From: Cytobacillus oceanisediminis
GTDB taxonomy: Bacteria > Bacillota > Bacilli > Bacillales > Cytobacillaceae
Direction of reading: 5' to 3'
NCBI RefSeq assembly: GCF_022811925.1
Contig: NZ_CP065511.1
Location: 3,527,501-3,591,500, forward strand
Length of the DNA: 64,000 nucleotides
Shown here: piece by piece, positions 16,409-25,598 of the stretch
Layout of the letters: every line of letters starts with the position of its first letter
How positions within the stretch are numbered: position 1 is the stretch's first letter
Notes under the pieces: model-generated
The model's database searches: none
What the model was told of the DNA's origin: nothing
Seen by the model: only the letters and a program-made list of their open reading frames with translations
Made by a program: the position numbers and the translations under genes

Positions 16409-17197
16409 ATGAATATGCGTGCAATATTTATTGATATGGATGGTACACTTCTTAAAGCCTCAAACTGCATTTCCCGCCGAAATATGGAAGCCATTTATCG
16501 GCTCATAGATCAGGGAGTCATGGTGTTTCTAGCCACTGGCCGACACTATGAAGTAACCGCTCCCTACCATAAAGAAATTGGATTACAAACTCCGATGATC
16601 TGTTTGAATGGTGCTGCTATTCACGATGCAGAGACAGGAAGAGCTACGCAAATAAAAACCGTACGATTGAATGAGGAACGCTTTCACCATCTGACCGCAG
16701 AAAGTCCATGTAATGTTATGATCCATACAGCAGCTGGGCTATATTGTAAGGAAACAAATGAAGAAATCGATTATTGGACGAAAATTGGGCAAATTCCGCC
16801 GCAGTATATTGGAGATTTAAGACAGGCAGCTTATCAGGATGTTCTTAAATATAGTGTTCGAACAGGTTCACCAAGTCCTGAAATATCCGCTTTGTTTAAA
16901 ACCGAAGCAGGAGTCATCGATTGGAATGACGGGTTTGAGCTGGTCGCTCCTGGTGTTTCCAAATGGTCTGCTATAAAAAGCTTACTTGCCGAATTTCAAA
17001 TTAATCCAAATGAAGTCGCAGCCATTGGAGACGGCCCCAATGATATAGAGATGCTTCGTCATGTCGGTACTGGTGTGGCGATGGGGAACGCTGGCGAAAA
17101 GGTTAAAGCAGCAGCTGATTTTGTTACAGAGCATCACGAAAATGATGGATTAGCTGAGTTTATTGAACGTTATCTTCTTAAATCTTATGCGATTTAA
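16409..17197 (+). CDS. Cof-type HAD-superfamily phosphatase
   Basis: The 262-residue cytoplasmic protein has HAD motif I (DMDGTLL, D9 nucleophile region), motif II (FLATGRHY), a C2-type cap domain in the middle, and motif IV (GDGPNDIEML) near residue 208, all features of Cof/YitU-type sugar-phosphate or flavin-phosphate phosphatases. The start is ATG with GAGGAGG upstream. It stands alone on the plus strand between convergent genes and is followed by a strong terminator. The substrate is unknown. Confidence 0.85.
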   Translation: MNMRAIFIDMDGTLLKASNCISRRNMEAIYRLIDQGVMVFLATGRHYEVTAPYHKEIGLQTPMICLNGAAIHDAETGRATQIKTVRLNEERFHHLTAESPCNVMIHTAAGLYCKETNEEIDYWTKIGQIPPQYIGDLRQAAYQDVLKYSVRTGSPSPEISALFKTEAGVIDWNDGFELVAPGVSKWSAIKSLLAEFQINPNEVAAIGDGPNDIEMLRHVGTGVAMGNAGEKVKAAADFVTEHHENDGLAEFIERYLLKSYAI

Positions 17198-17229
17198 TGT
17201 ATTTTATAGGACTTTTCGTAATAAAAAAA

Positions 17230-17258
17230 GACAGGTGTAATTAGTACCTGTCATTTTT
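17230..17258. terminator. Bidirectional terminator
   Basis: GACAGGT (17230-17236) pairs with ACCTGTC (17246-17252), with A-run before and T-run after. It ends the HAD gene on the plus strand and can serve the cutC transcript on the minus strand. Confidence 0.88.
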
Positions 17259-17360
17259 TAATAGCAATATTTTTAGTTTAGTAAGGGTTACAAATAATAC
17301 CCCAGCACACGTAATACCACATTACTCAGCAGGTTGCATTCCGCTAAAGCCCATTTCACA

Positions 17361-18047
17361 TTAGGCACCGATTATTTTTATTATCTTTCGCACTCTCTCA
17401 GGATCAATCTGATGATCGTAGCTGGATTGGAAACGGACTCCTGTACCAAAATGAACTTCAGTGACTGGCACCTCATCCAAAAATGCTGTTATATTTTCAA
17501 TTGAAAGTCCTGCACCAGCCATGATCTTTAAATGGCTATCTGCTGTAAGCTCATTTAGCTTCCTCAATCTTGCTGCTGCATTTGCAGCACTGCGCTCTCC
17601 CCCAGAGGTCAGGATTCTCGATATTTGCGGATACTGCTTGATGATTTCCATAGCCGCAAATTGATCATCGGCCTCATCAAAGGCACGGTGGAAGGTAATA
17701 TCCATTCCATCTGCTGCATCGATTAGCCGCTTTAGATAATCGATATGTACTTGGTTGTTATGTGTGAGAACTCCAAATACTACGCCTGCCGCACCTAATT
17801 TTTTGCAGATGTCAATATCCTGAATCATGACTTCTATGTCCTCTTCCGAATAGCAAAACCCGCGGCTGTGCGGACGAATCATTACATTCACTGGGATCTT
17901 TAATTCTTTGCACACTCTTTCAATGACGCCATAACCTGGTGTCAGGCCCCCCTCTGCGAGCCCGGTTACCAGTTCAATTCTGCCTGCGCCGGCTTCCTGG
18001 GCAATTAGCGCATCACTTAGGGTGTCTGCGATCACTTCTATTAACAT
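17361..18047 (-). CDS. cutC: CutC family protein (copper homeostasis protein CutC)
   Basis: The 228-residue TIM-barrel protein matches CutC: LIEVIADTLSDALIAQEAGAGRIELV-type opening, VMIRPHSRGFCYSE, ITFHRAFDE and LTSGGERSA. CutC was linked to copper tolerance in E. coli, but its biochemical activity remains unclear. GGAG lies about 10 nt before ATG 18047. It is the last gene of a likely ROK regulator, asparaginase II, cutC operon (spacings 28 and 46 bp). Confidence 0.93.
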   Translation of the reverse strand: MLIEVIADTLSDALIAQEAGAGRIELVTGLAEGGLTPGYGVIERVCKELKIPVNVMIRPHSRGFCYSEEDIEVMIQDIDICKKLGAAGVVFGVLTHNNQVHIDYLKRLIDAADGMDITFHRAFDEADDQFAAMEIIKQYPQISRILTSGGERSAANAAARLRKLNELTADSHLKIMAGAGLSIENITAFLDEVPVTEVHFGTGVRFQSSYDHQIDPERVRKIIKIIGA

Positions 18048-18093
18048 GTTTATGTATCTCCTTTAATAGTGCTTTCCCATTGTTTGAACTTAA

Positions 18094-19110
18094 TTAATTT
18101 AAAGGCAATTTCTCAGACTGGAATATTTCCTGTATAGATCCCACTTCCATTCCAGCATCATTTCGAATAACCGAAGGCCTTAGGTTTCTCAGCTTTTTAA
18201 TGGTTTCGTGATTGCTATATTGTATTTGTTCAAGAATAGATGCTACAATGTTTGGCCAGACGTCCTCAGATCCATTTAAAACTTTGAGGGCAAATCCAGC
18301 CCGTTCTTTTTTTAGCCCGAAGCAATACACACCCTGGGCTCCGCCTTTAGCAACAATATTCTTGTCTTCCAATAAAATCGAACAGATAAAATGCTGGGAT
18401 GCAACCATATTAAACTGGTTATTCATAATGTCCGTCATTTTATGAACTGCCTGCTGGAGCTGAGGATCTTGAATCAGATCGGGACAAGCCAGCTTCAGGT
18501 ATACTTCAGACATCTTTTTTAAAGGAATGGCAAAAACGGGAGCCCCGCAGCCATCAATTCCAATATGAATATTAGAGACAGGAATACCCGATAAATGAGA
18601 AAGAATATCCATGATATGCTTTTGCAGGGGATGGTCTTCTTTCCAGTATCCCTCCACTGGAAATCCCCATTCACGGCATACTGTAATAAATCCCATATGT
18701 TTGCCTGCGCAATTGTGATAAAGCTTTCTTTTCTGAATCCCTTGTCTGATCATCTCTTCTCTTGGCTGTATATTTAAAGGATAAGAAGGAGGGCAATAAA
18801 GTTCTTCTTCCTTTACAGGGAGTTTTGCTAACATCGATTCCAGAGCCTCAATATGGTAGGGTTCTCCTCGATGGGAAGCTGTAAACAATGCTGCTTCCTG
18901 CTCTGTTAATCCGTATTTCGCAATTATGTCAGTCAAAAAAACGGGCAGCGCCTGGATTGGCTTCGAAGCAGAGCGAAAGTATGTGTAATGCTCTTCGTCG
19001 CCAACCTGGTAAAAGGATTCTAATTGATCATTCATACCACAAATGATCCCTGTATGAATATTCTCAACGATTCCTCCCCTGACTTCCTCTACTAATGCAG
19101 TGTATTTCAC
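18094..19110 (-). CDS. Asparaginase II family protein
   Basis: The 338-residue protein belongs to the asparaginase II (ReAV-like) family, which is unrelated to the classical bacterial asparaginases. Family signatures are the RSASKPIQ box (SxxK Ser/Lys pair, about residues 46-53), HNCAGKH with its conserved Cys, and GIDGCGAPVFAIPL. It should hydrolyse L-asparagine to aspartate and ammonia in the cytoplasm. The start is GTG with GGAGAG upstream. It follows the ROK regulator gene by 28 bp, so its expression may be set by that repressor. Confidence 0.88.
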   Translation of the reverse strand: MKYTALVEEVRGGIVENIHTGIICGMNDQLESFYQVGDEEHYTYFRSASKPIQALPVFLTDIIAKYGLTEQEAALFTASHRGEPYHIEALESMLAKLPVKEEELYCPPSYPLNIQPREEMIRQGIQKRKLYHNCAGKHMGFITVCREWGFPVEGYWKEDHPLQKHIMDILSHLSGIPVSNIHIGIDGCGAPVFAIPLKKMSEVYLKLACPDLIQDPQLQQAVHKMTDIMNNQFNMVASQHFICSILLEDKNIVAKGGAQGVYCFGLKKERAGFALKVLNGSEDVWPNIVASILEQIQYSNHETIKKLRNLRPSVIRNDAGMEVGSIQEIFQSEKLPLN

Positions 19111-19138
19111 TTCAGTTCTCTCCTTAATATTGGCTTAT

Positions 19139-20293
19139 CTACTCAATCTCCAGCATAAGATTTTGGGCCTGTATGGCCGCCCCAAGAACAACTCCGTTAT
19201 CACTCAATTCCGAATATACGATTCTCACCGATTGCTTCAATGGCTCCCATATATACAACTCACATTTTTGCTCAATGGCTTCCTTCATTTCAGGAAGTTT
19301 TTCAATCGTATTGCCGCTCAAAATAATGACTTCAGGATTATACAGACAAAGGAGATTGCTGATGGCCAAAGCAATATAAGTGGAGGCTCTATCCATAATA
19401 TTTAATGCCCAGGGCTCACGGTTCCGGTAGGATTGGAACACATCTTCTATAGAAGAAATATCCTTCACCTTCCTGCTGTCAGCAAGAATCGCCCCTTCAG
19501 AAATATAGGTTGCCAGACAGCCTATTTTGCCGCAATTGCAGACATTGCCTGTAGGATCAATCACTGTATGCCCGATTTCCCCTGCATTATTGGTTTCCCC
19601 TCTGTAAATTTCTCCATTAAGCATGATAGAAGAACCAATTCCTGAACCAATTCCTACTAATATTGAATTCTGCGAATCCTTTGCTTTGCCTGTAAAGCTC
19701 TCAGCCACAATCTTCATTTTTAATTCATTATCAACAATGACATTAAAAGAGGTAAGCTTTTGCAGATCTTCAGCCAGGCTTGCATCTTTCCACTTTAACT
19801 GATCAGATACCTTCACAATCCCGTTTTTATAATCTATATATCCTGGCAAACCGACTGCCAGGCCAATTATCTTATTTGCAGGAATCTGGTTTTCTTCCAT
19901 GTTTTTTCGAATGATCGCGTTTATTTTATGAAGTGTTTCGGAGTAACTCTCTGATTCATTTCTAATATTCTTATGTATTGAAACCAATTCACCAACATAA
20001 TTGACAATTCCAACCTTCAGCAGTGATTTATCTATTTCAATGCCAATTGTATAAAGCACATCACCGCATACTTCCAGCAGGGTTGCTTTTCTCCCGACTC
20101 CGGATGCAACCGCTTCTGTTTCCTTTACGTAGCCCTGCAGCTGAAGCTCACTGACAATTCGTGTTATGGAAGTCGGACTCATCCCCGTCATTTTAGCGAT
20201 ATCAATCCTTGATATAGGAGACTTAGTTTTTAAAATATCAAGAACGAGATTCTTATTTTGTCTTTTCATTAATAGCTGATCGTGTTTCTCCAT
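19139..20293 (-). CDS. ROK family transcriptional regulator (NagC/XylR type)
   Basis: The 384-residue protein has an N-terminal winged-helix domain (residues 15-75, SRIDIAKMTGMSPTSITRIV) and a C-terminal ROK sugar-binding domain with GIGSGIGSSI and the zinc signature GEIGHTVIDPTG followed by CNCGKIGCLATY. Such proteins are usually repressors released by a sugar or sugar phosphate. It precedes asparaginase and cutC in one transcript and lies beside the peptide-transporter/sugar-dehydrogenase operon, the more likely main target; inverted repeats at 29163-29261 are candidate operators. Confidence 0.9.
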   Translation of the reverse strand: MEKHDQLLMKRQNKNLVLDILKTKSPISRIDIAKMTGMSPTSITRIVSELQLQGYVKETEAVASGVGRKATLLEVCGDVLYTIGIEIDKSLLKVGIVNYVGELVSIHKNIRNESESYSETLHKINAIIRKNMEENQIPANKIIGLAVGLPGYIDYKNGIVKVSDQLKWKDASLAEDLQKLTSFNVIVDNELKMKIVAESFTGKAKDSQNSILVGIGSGIGSSIMLNGEIYRGETNNAGEIGHTVIDPTGNVCNCGKIGCLATYISEGAILADSRKVKDISSIEDVFQSYRNREPWALNIMDRASTYIALAISNLLCLYNPEVIILSGNTIEKLPEMKEAIEQKCELYIWEPLKQSVRIVYSELSDNGVVLGAAIQAQNLMLEIE

Positions 20294-20434
20294 TATCCTA
20301 CCTTCTTTATGCCTGCAGATTTAGACTTACCACTCTGAAGGTGCATTTAAAGAATCGTGTTGACTCTCGCCTTCATTTGGAAAACCAACATCATCCTTTA
20401 AAACTTGAGCACTTTTTCTGTGCCAGTTCATTTA

Positions 20435-20476
20435 AGCTTCCAAAAGAGAAATCATCACTTATCTCTTTTGGAAGCT
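20435..20476. terminator. 15-bp perfect hairpin downstream of the sugar/peptide operon
   Basis: AGCTTCCAAAAGAGA (20435-20449) pairs exactly with 20462-20476 around a 12-nt loop. It lies 52 bp past the stop of the last gene of the operon. There is no T-run on either side, so it may be a processed 3'-end stabiliser or a repeat rather than a classical terminator. Confidence 0.5.
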
Positions 20477-20528
20477 ATCATTGGAAATCCCTATCTCATT
20501 ATACACTTTGTTCAAAGCATGAATCCAT

Positions 20529-21425
20529 TTACCTAAAGCTTTTAATGAATCCTACTGCTTCCGCAATGTCACTGATTGGATTTTGGTTCACTTCTCTTTC
20601 AATGGTTAAGTACCCTTGATAATTGATTTCGTTCAAAGCATTGAAGTAAGCCTGGAAATCAACGTCTCCATTTCCGAGCGGCAGCTCCCTAAAATACTCA
20701 CCTGAAGCAACCATTTCTGCAATTTCCGCATGGTCTGTGCCGCCGCCATAGCCAAGGAACCCGTATACATCACGGGGATCAGCAGGCTTTAGCCTCTTGC
20801 CATCCTTCACATGTGTATGGACAATATAATCCTTAAGGAGCCTTACACCGTCAGCAGGATCATCACCGGTTACCATCACCATATTCGCCGGATCAAAGTT
20901 AACTGATACCCCATTCGTGCTCAGGGTATCCAGAAAGTTTTTGAGCCTGGCAGATGGTTCAGGACCTGTCTCAATGGCAAAGTAGGCATTCATGCTTCTA
21001 GCGTAAACAGCGAGTTCTTCACATGCTGTCTGCATGGCTTCATATATGGGGCTGTCATGCTCTTCAGGAATAATGCCAATATGGGTCGTCACAATATTTG
21101 TTCCCAATTCTGCTGCGAGATCCAAAATGCGTTTGGATTTTTCGATTTTAATTGGATTTTGTTCAGCATCCTGAAACCCATGTCCCCCCAGGTCACCGCA
21201 AAGTGCCGATATTTCCAGGCCAATGGAATCTAAATAGCTCTTAAGTTTTTTACGTGAAGTCTGATCCATATTTTCAGGAGCCATTTCTCCTTCAACCGCA
21301 TATATTTGTACACCATCAGCCCCCATATCCTTGCAGACTTTAAGTCCTTCGTACAAGGGCAGCCGCAGGCTATCCACCATAACACCAATTTTATTTGAGA
21401 GTTTTACAGTCTCCATTTTAAGCAA
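20529..21425 (-). CDS. Sugar phosphate isomerase/epimerase family (TIM barrel)
   Basis: The 298-residue protein is an AP endonuclease family 2 / xylose isomerase-like barrel: KIGVMVDSLRLPLYEGLKV opening, TTHIGIIPEE, FAIETGPEP, NFDPANMVM and HTHVKDGKR supply the metal-binding Glu, Asp and His residues. It probably interconverts a keto or inositol-like sugar intermediate in the same pathway as the dehydrogenase before it. Start TTG 21425 follows AGGTGA and overlaps the upstream gene by 8 nt; ATG 21416 is an alternative. It is the last gene of the operon. Confidence 0.85.
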   Translation of the reverse strand: MLKMETVKLSNKIGVMVDSLRLPLYEGLKVCKDMGADGVQIYAVEGEMAPENMDQTSRKKLKSYLDSIGLEISALCGDLGGHGFQDAEQNPIKIEKSKRILDLAAELGTNIVTTHIGIIPEEHDSPIYEAMQTACEELAVYARSMNAYFAIETGPEPSARLKNFLDTLSTNGVSVNFDPANMVMVTGDDPADGVRLLKDYIVHTHVKDGKRLKPADPRDVYGFLGYGGGTDHAEIAEMVASGEYFRELPLGNGDVDFQAYFNALNEINYQGYLTIEREVNQNPISDIAEAVGFIKSFR

Positions 21426-22488
21426 ATGTCACCTCACTTTTCTTATCAGCCGCTTCATAAATGCCAGCGAGGATCTTCATCATTTCCACCCCATCTTCAA
21501 CTGGCGCCAAAGGATTTGTTCCTGCTATACAGCTCGAAACAAAGGAATCGATCTGATTCTGAAAGGCATTGGCAAAATCAAATGTTAAATGATCCATTTG
21601 CGGGTGAATATTCAAAATGGTGTTATTTTCTTCACTTATAATGGCCAATTCAGGCTCCAGTTCTGCGCCGCCTTTTGTGCCATATAATTTGACTCCAATT
21701 TCATCTTTTTTCGCATGAAGTGTATAGGATACATCCACAAGTATAGATGCTCCGTTCTCAAAGGTAATCAGGGCGTTCGCTAAATCTTCTACTGTATTCC
21801 GGTCTTTATGATAATCTGCCGCTTTATAAAAACTTAAATACTCGACATTTCCTCTGTTCCCCAGCTTACTGTATACGTTACCGGAAATAGACTTCACTTT
21901 TGGACGGCCCATCAGGTACCAGCACACATCGATTACATGGACACCAAGGTCAATTAAAGGGCCACCCCCTGACCGATCCTTGTCTGCGAACCAGCCTCCG
22001 GGATTCCCCAGACGGCGCAGACACGAGGCTTTTGCATAATAAATGTCGCCTAATGTCCCGTTATCAATAAATGATTTCAGCACTTTCGTATTTGTAGCAA
22101 ATCTTCGGACAAACCCTACCTGCAGGGTTTTCTCACTATTCCTCGCAGCTGCTTCCACTTTCAGGGCTTCTTCAACATTCATGGCCAAAGGCTTTTCTAC
22201 CAGGACATGTTTTCCAGCATTGAGTGCGCCAACTGATATCTCTGCATGGCTATTATTCCAGGTGCAAATGCTCACTGCATCGACATTTGGGTCACTGTAC
22301 ACTTCTTCTATATTCCTATATACATGGCTGATCCCATATTGCAGCGCCTTCGCTTCCGCTCTTTCCGCAGAATAATCAAAAACCCCGTACAGAACGGCGT
22401 CAGGATTATTGGCAAAAGACTTGAAGTGCATATCAGATATCGATCCGGTTCCTATGATACAGACTCTTAAAGGCTCCAATTTCTTCAC
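21418..22488 (-). CDS. Gfo/Idh/MocA family NAD(P)-dependent oxidoreductase
   Basis: The 356-residue protein has the N-terminal Rossmann fold (RVCIIGTGSISDMHF), the conserved EKPLAMN loop (about residues 98-104) with the catalytic Lys, and a GGGPLIDLGVHVIDV stretch in the second domain. Members oxidise or reduce a sugar, inositol or aminosugar hydroxyl with NAD(P). The GTG start overlaps the upstream isomerase stop by 4 nt, so the two are translationally coupled. The flanking isomerase/epimerases suggest that a sugar-like moiety is being catabolised. Confidence 0.9.
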   Translation of the reverse strand: MKKLEPLRVCIIGTGSISDMHFKSFANNPDAVLYGVFDYSAERAEAKALQYGISHVYRNIEEVYSDPNVDAVSICTWNNSHAEISVGALNAGKHVLVEKPLAMNVEEALKVEAAARNSEKTLQVGFVRRFATNTKVLKSFIDNGTLGDIYYAKASCLRRLGNPGGWFADKDRSGGGPLIDLGVHVIDVCWYLMGRPKVKSISGNVYSKLGNRGNVEYLSFYKAADYHKDRNTVEDLANALITFENGASILVDVSYTLHAKKDEIGVKLYGTKGGAELEPELAIISEENNTILNIHPQMDHLTFDFANAFQNQIDSFVSSCIAGTNPLAPVEDGVEMMKILAGIYEAADKKSEVTFA

Positions 22489-23393
22489 CCTTTCAACACT
22501 GGCTTAGAATCATTCACTGCTTGCACTTCATTCCATAACCTTCTTACATTATCCATGCCAATTTTGGAACCAGTCCTGCAATCTTCCATGCCTTCAAATT
22601 CCACTGTCAAATAACCGTCATAACCGGAACCTTTTATCAATCTAATAATCTCACGTATATTTAGATCTCCGTGGCCAACGATGGCTCCGCGCAGATAGTT
22701 TTCATTTACAGTCCTGAACCAGACTCCATCACCCGGATCCTCAAAATATGGGCGAATATAGAAATCTTTTAAATGGACCGTTGCTGCGTATTTTAGATTC
22801 TTTTTCACCCCAACAAGCGGATCCTCATCAATGCAAAGGAAGTTGCCGACATCGAGAGTTGTTTTGAAATTCGGCCGGTTAACCGCATGAATGACCCGCT
22901 GTACCCGGTCGCTCGATTGGACATTGAATCCGTGGTTTTCAATGGTTGTCGTAATGCCGAATTGTGCTGCATAATCTGCGATTTGCCGGCTTCCTTCTAC
23001 TAACTTATCAAAATGCTCTTCGAAGTAGTGAATCGTCATTTCTTCCGGCTTTAGCTGAAATGCTGTAACATCATGGCGCATAATCTTAATGCCCATGAGA
23101 TTGACTATATCCACATGCTCTTTCAGCCGCTCCACTTCTTGTTCGAATGCTTCCTGTGTCGGCTGAACCAAATTGGCCGGCAGGGAATAGGCAGAAAGTT
23201 CAATCCCAGCTGCTTCTGCTCTTGTCTTAATTTGATGTGCCAGCTCCGCATTATCCACGACCGAGAAGCCATAAGGAACAATCTCCATGTGCTCCCCGCC
23301 ATTTTCGGCAATCCAGTCGATCACATCCAGAACCGTCATATTGCCATCTCTTAATTCTCTTACTAAACTGTACGTGCTAAGTCCAACCTTCAT
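22485..23393 (-). CDS. Sugar phosphate isomerase/epimerase family (TIM barrel)
   Basis: The 302-residue protein is a second xylose isomerase-like barrel (GLSTYSLVREL, TIENHGFNVQSSDRV, TTLDVGNFLCIDEDP, TVHLKDFY, LTVEFEGMED). The acidic and His residues at strand ends form the usual metal site. It differs clearly from the paralogue at 20529-21425, so the two presumably act at different steps. GGAGAGG lies before ATG 23393. It heads the three-gene catabolic part of the operon, 240 bp after the transporter genes; a 20-bp repeat array fills that gap. Confidence 0.85.
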   Translation of the reverse strand: MKVGLSTYSLVRELRDGNMTVLDVIDWIAENGGEHMEIVPYGFSVVDNAELAHQIKTRAEAAGIELSAYSLPANLVQPTQEAFEQEVERLKEHVDIVNLMGIKIMRHDVTAFQLKPEEMTIHYFEEHFDKLVEGSRQIADYAAQFGITTTIENHGFNVQSSDRVQRVIHAVNRPNFKTTLDVGNFLCIDEDPLVGVKKNLKYAATVHLKDFYIRPYFEDPGDGVWFRTVNENYLRGAIVGHGDLNIREIIRLIKGSGYDGYLTVEFEGMEDCRTGSKIGMDNVRRLWNEVQAVNDSKPVLKG

Positions 23394-23458
23394 GAAAATC
23401 CTCTCCTATTTCCATTATTTTTATAGTGAATTTGCAGGAATGCTGATATACCGCCAAG

Positions 23459-23579
23459 TGACCGATATATTAAAAATGTGACCGATAAAATTAAATTCTG
23501 ACCGATATCTCCGAAAACTGACCGATATTATGAAAAGTTGACCGATAAACAGGGCAATGTGACCGATAAATTCCTGCAG
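23459..23579. repeat. 20-bp tandem array, TGACCGATA family, copy 1
   Basis: TGACCGAT begins at 23459, 23479, 23499, 23519, 23539 and 23560: six copies with exact 20-bp spacing (21 for the last). About 11 bp of each unit is conserved (TGACCGATAWA) and the remaining 9 bp varies. It lies between the oppF-type gene and the first isomerase gene. The same repeat recurs at 41604-41723. Confidence 0.9.
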
Positions 23580-23633
23580 AGCGAAAAATCCTTAAAAAAA
23601 ATCTCATTGAATCGGCACTAAATATGGGTTTGG

Positions 23634-24608
23634 CTAATCCACTAAATGACATGCAACAAAATGATCATCAGCCAACCCTTTTTTCACCTCTGGTTCCACA
23701 GTTCTGCAAATATCCATACATGCAGGACATCTTGTATGAAAGCGGCACCCGGAAGGCGGGTTAACCGGACTCGGCAAGTCTCCCTGCAGGACAATCCGCT
23801 CCCTTCTCAATCTCGGATCCGGGACTGGAACAGAAGATAGAAGTGCTTTTGTATAAGGATGCTGCGGATTTGAGAAGATGACATCCTTGGGCCCTGATTC
23901 AACGATTGTGCCAAGATACATGACCCCGATGTTGTCGCTGATGTGTTCGACTACACTTAAATCATGTGATATAAATAGGTAGGTAAGATTAAATTCAGTC
24001 TGCAAATCCTTTAATAAGTTAAGGATTTGAGATTGAATGGAAACATCAAGAGCGGATACGGGTTCATCAGCTATAATGAGCTTAGGCTTCATAATCAGTG
24101 CCCTGGCAATGCCGATCCGCTGTCGCTGTCCTCCACTGAATTCATGAGCATACCGGTCTGCATGATGTTCTGTCAGTCCAACGACTTCGAGCATTTCTGA
24201 AACTAGATGATTCCGTTCCGCTTTTGATAGTTTCGTATGGATCACAAGCGGTTCAGCAATAATCTCTCTTACTTTCATTCTTGGATTAAGAGATGCATAG
24301 GGGTCCTGAAAGATCATCTGCACCTTTTTTCTTACCAATTTCAGCTGTGATTCTTTCTTTTGTGAAATTTCTTCGCCATCAATCCAGATTTCACCGTGAC
24401 TGGGAGTCAGCAGCCTTGAGATCAGCCGTCCTGTTGTAGACTTGCCGCACCCGCTTTCTCCAACGAGACTGTAGGTAGTTCCCTGTTCGATGCCGAACGA
24501 CACATCATGAACTGCCTTTAATGATCTCTTTTTGGCAAACATGCCGCCCGGAAGCGTGAATGACTTTTTCAGCCCGTTTATTTTCAGCAGTGTCTCAGGC
24601 ATATACAT
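23634..24608 (-). CDS. Oligopeptide/dipeptide ABC transporter ATP-binding protein (OppF/DppF type)
   Basis: The 324-residue ATPase has Walker A (GESGCGKST), signature FSGGQRQRIGIARAL, Walker B (LIIADEP) and the C-terminal oligo_HPY extension with a Cys-rich metal-cluster motif (CRFHTRCPACMDIC). It energises uptake with its OppD-type partner. ATG 24608 follows GGGAGG and overlaps the OppD stop by 14 nt; the frame is open to 24626 without a ribosome site. It is the last transporter gene of the operon. Confidence 0.92.
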   Translation of the reverse strand: MYMPETLLKINGLKKSFTLPGGMFAKKRSLKAVHDVSFGIEQGTTYSLVGESGCGKSTTGRLISRLLTPSHGEIWIDGEEISQKKESQLKLVRKKVQMIFQDPYASLNPRMKVREIIAEPLVIHTKLSKAERNHLVSEMLEVVGLTEHHADRYAHEFSGGQRQRIGIARALIMKPKLIIADEPVSALDVSIQSQILNLLKDLQTEFNLTYLFISHDLSVVEHISDNIGVMYLGTIVESGPKDVIFSNPQHPYTKALLSSVPVPDPRLRRERIVLQGDLPSPVNPPSGCRFHTRCPACMDICRTVEPEVKKGLADDHFVACHLVD

Positions 24609-25584
24609 TCTTCCTCCCTTCTTCAATCATCCAGCAGCTGCACATTCTCCCATTTCCCAAATCATTGGCATTCGGCTCTTCCTCAAAACAAATAGCCATG
24701 GCCTCATTGCATCTTGGAGCAAATTTGCAGCCCTTTGGCATATTGCTGGGATCGGGCACATTCCCTTTAATGGATGTCAGTTTATCCTTCCTCTGCCCGA
24801 TTTTTGGAACCGATCCTATCAGTCCTTTCGTATAAGGATGCTTCGGGCTTTCAAATAAATCGAATACATTCGCTTCCTCTACTACCCGGCCTGCATACAT
24901 GACTGCTACCCGGTCACACATTTCCGCCACTACACCCAAATCATGGGTTATTAATAGAACGGACATGCCTTCCTCTCGCTGCAGCTGTTTCATCAATTCC
25001 AATATCTGCGCCTGAATTGTTACATCCAGTGCAGTTGTCGGCTCATCTGCTATTAGGAGCTGTGGATTGCAGGACATGGCCATGGCAATCATAATCCTTT
25101 GCCGCATCCCTCCAGACAGCTGATGGGGAAATTCATAAACGATTTCCTCCGCCCGGGGAATCCCAACTTTCTTTAAAATAAAAATCACATGCTCCTTCGC
25201 CTGTTTTTCGTTTAAATCAAGATGCAGCCGGATGGGCTCCAGCAGCTGTTCTCCTATTTTCATTACGGGATTTAATGAAGTCATCGGCTCCTGAAAAATC
25301 ATGGCCATTTGTTTTCCGCGGATCTTTCTCATTTCCCTCTCTGATTTATGAGTAAGTTCCTCGCCTTTGAAGGAAATGCTTCCGCCCGATATTTCTCCGC
25401 TTGTGCCTTTAAATAATTTCATAATCGACAGGGAGGTTAAACTTTTGCCGCAGCCGGATTCCCCTACGAGCCCAAGTACCTCTCCTTTATTGATATGAAA
25501 ACTGACACCCCGCAAAATTTTCAGCTTTTGCTTATCCTTTGTAAATTGCGTCTCCAGCTGGTTAACCTGCAATAGCTTCTCCAT
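24595..25584 (-). CDS. Oligopeptide/dipeptide ABC transporter ATP-binding protein (OppD/DppD type)
   Basis: The 329-residue ATPase has Walker A (GESGCGKS), the Q-loop IFQEPMTSLNP, signature LSGGMRQRI, Walker B (LLIADEPTTALD) and the HPYTKGL extension with CKFAPRCNEAMAIC at the C-terminus, all standard for OppD/DppD. It forms a heterodimer with the OppF-type protein on the cytoplasmic face. The start is ATG with GGGAG upstream, 14 bp after the permease gene. Confidence 0.92.
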   Translation of the reverse strand: MEKLLQVNQLETQFTKDKQKLKILRGVSFHINKGEVLGLVGESGCGKSLTSLSIMKLFKGTSGEISGGSISFKGEELTHKSEREMRKIRGKQMAMIFQEPMTSLNPVMKIGEQLLEPIRLHLDLNEKQAKEHVIFILKKVGIPRAEEIVYEFPHQLSGGMRQRIMIAMAMSCNPQLLIADEPTTALDVTIQAQILELMKQLQREEGMSVLLITHDLGVVAEMCDRVAVMYAGRVVEEANVFDLFESPKHPYTKGLIGSVPKIGQRKDKLTSIKGNVPDPSNMPKGCKFAPRCNEAMAICFEEEPNANDLGNGRMCSCWMIEEGRKNVYA

Positions 25585-25598
25585 TTTTTCAATCTCCC

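Noticed and set aside
23459..23579. CRISPR array or plasmid-type iteron origin
   Set aside because: Units of 20 bp are too short for repeat plus spacer, and no replication initiator gene is nearby; both 20-bp arrays lie in ordinary chromosomal gaps.
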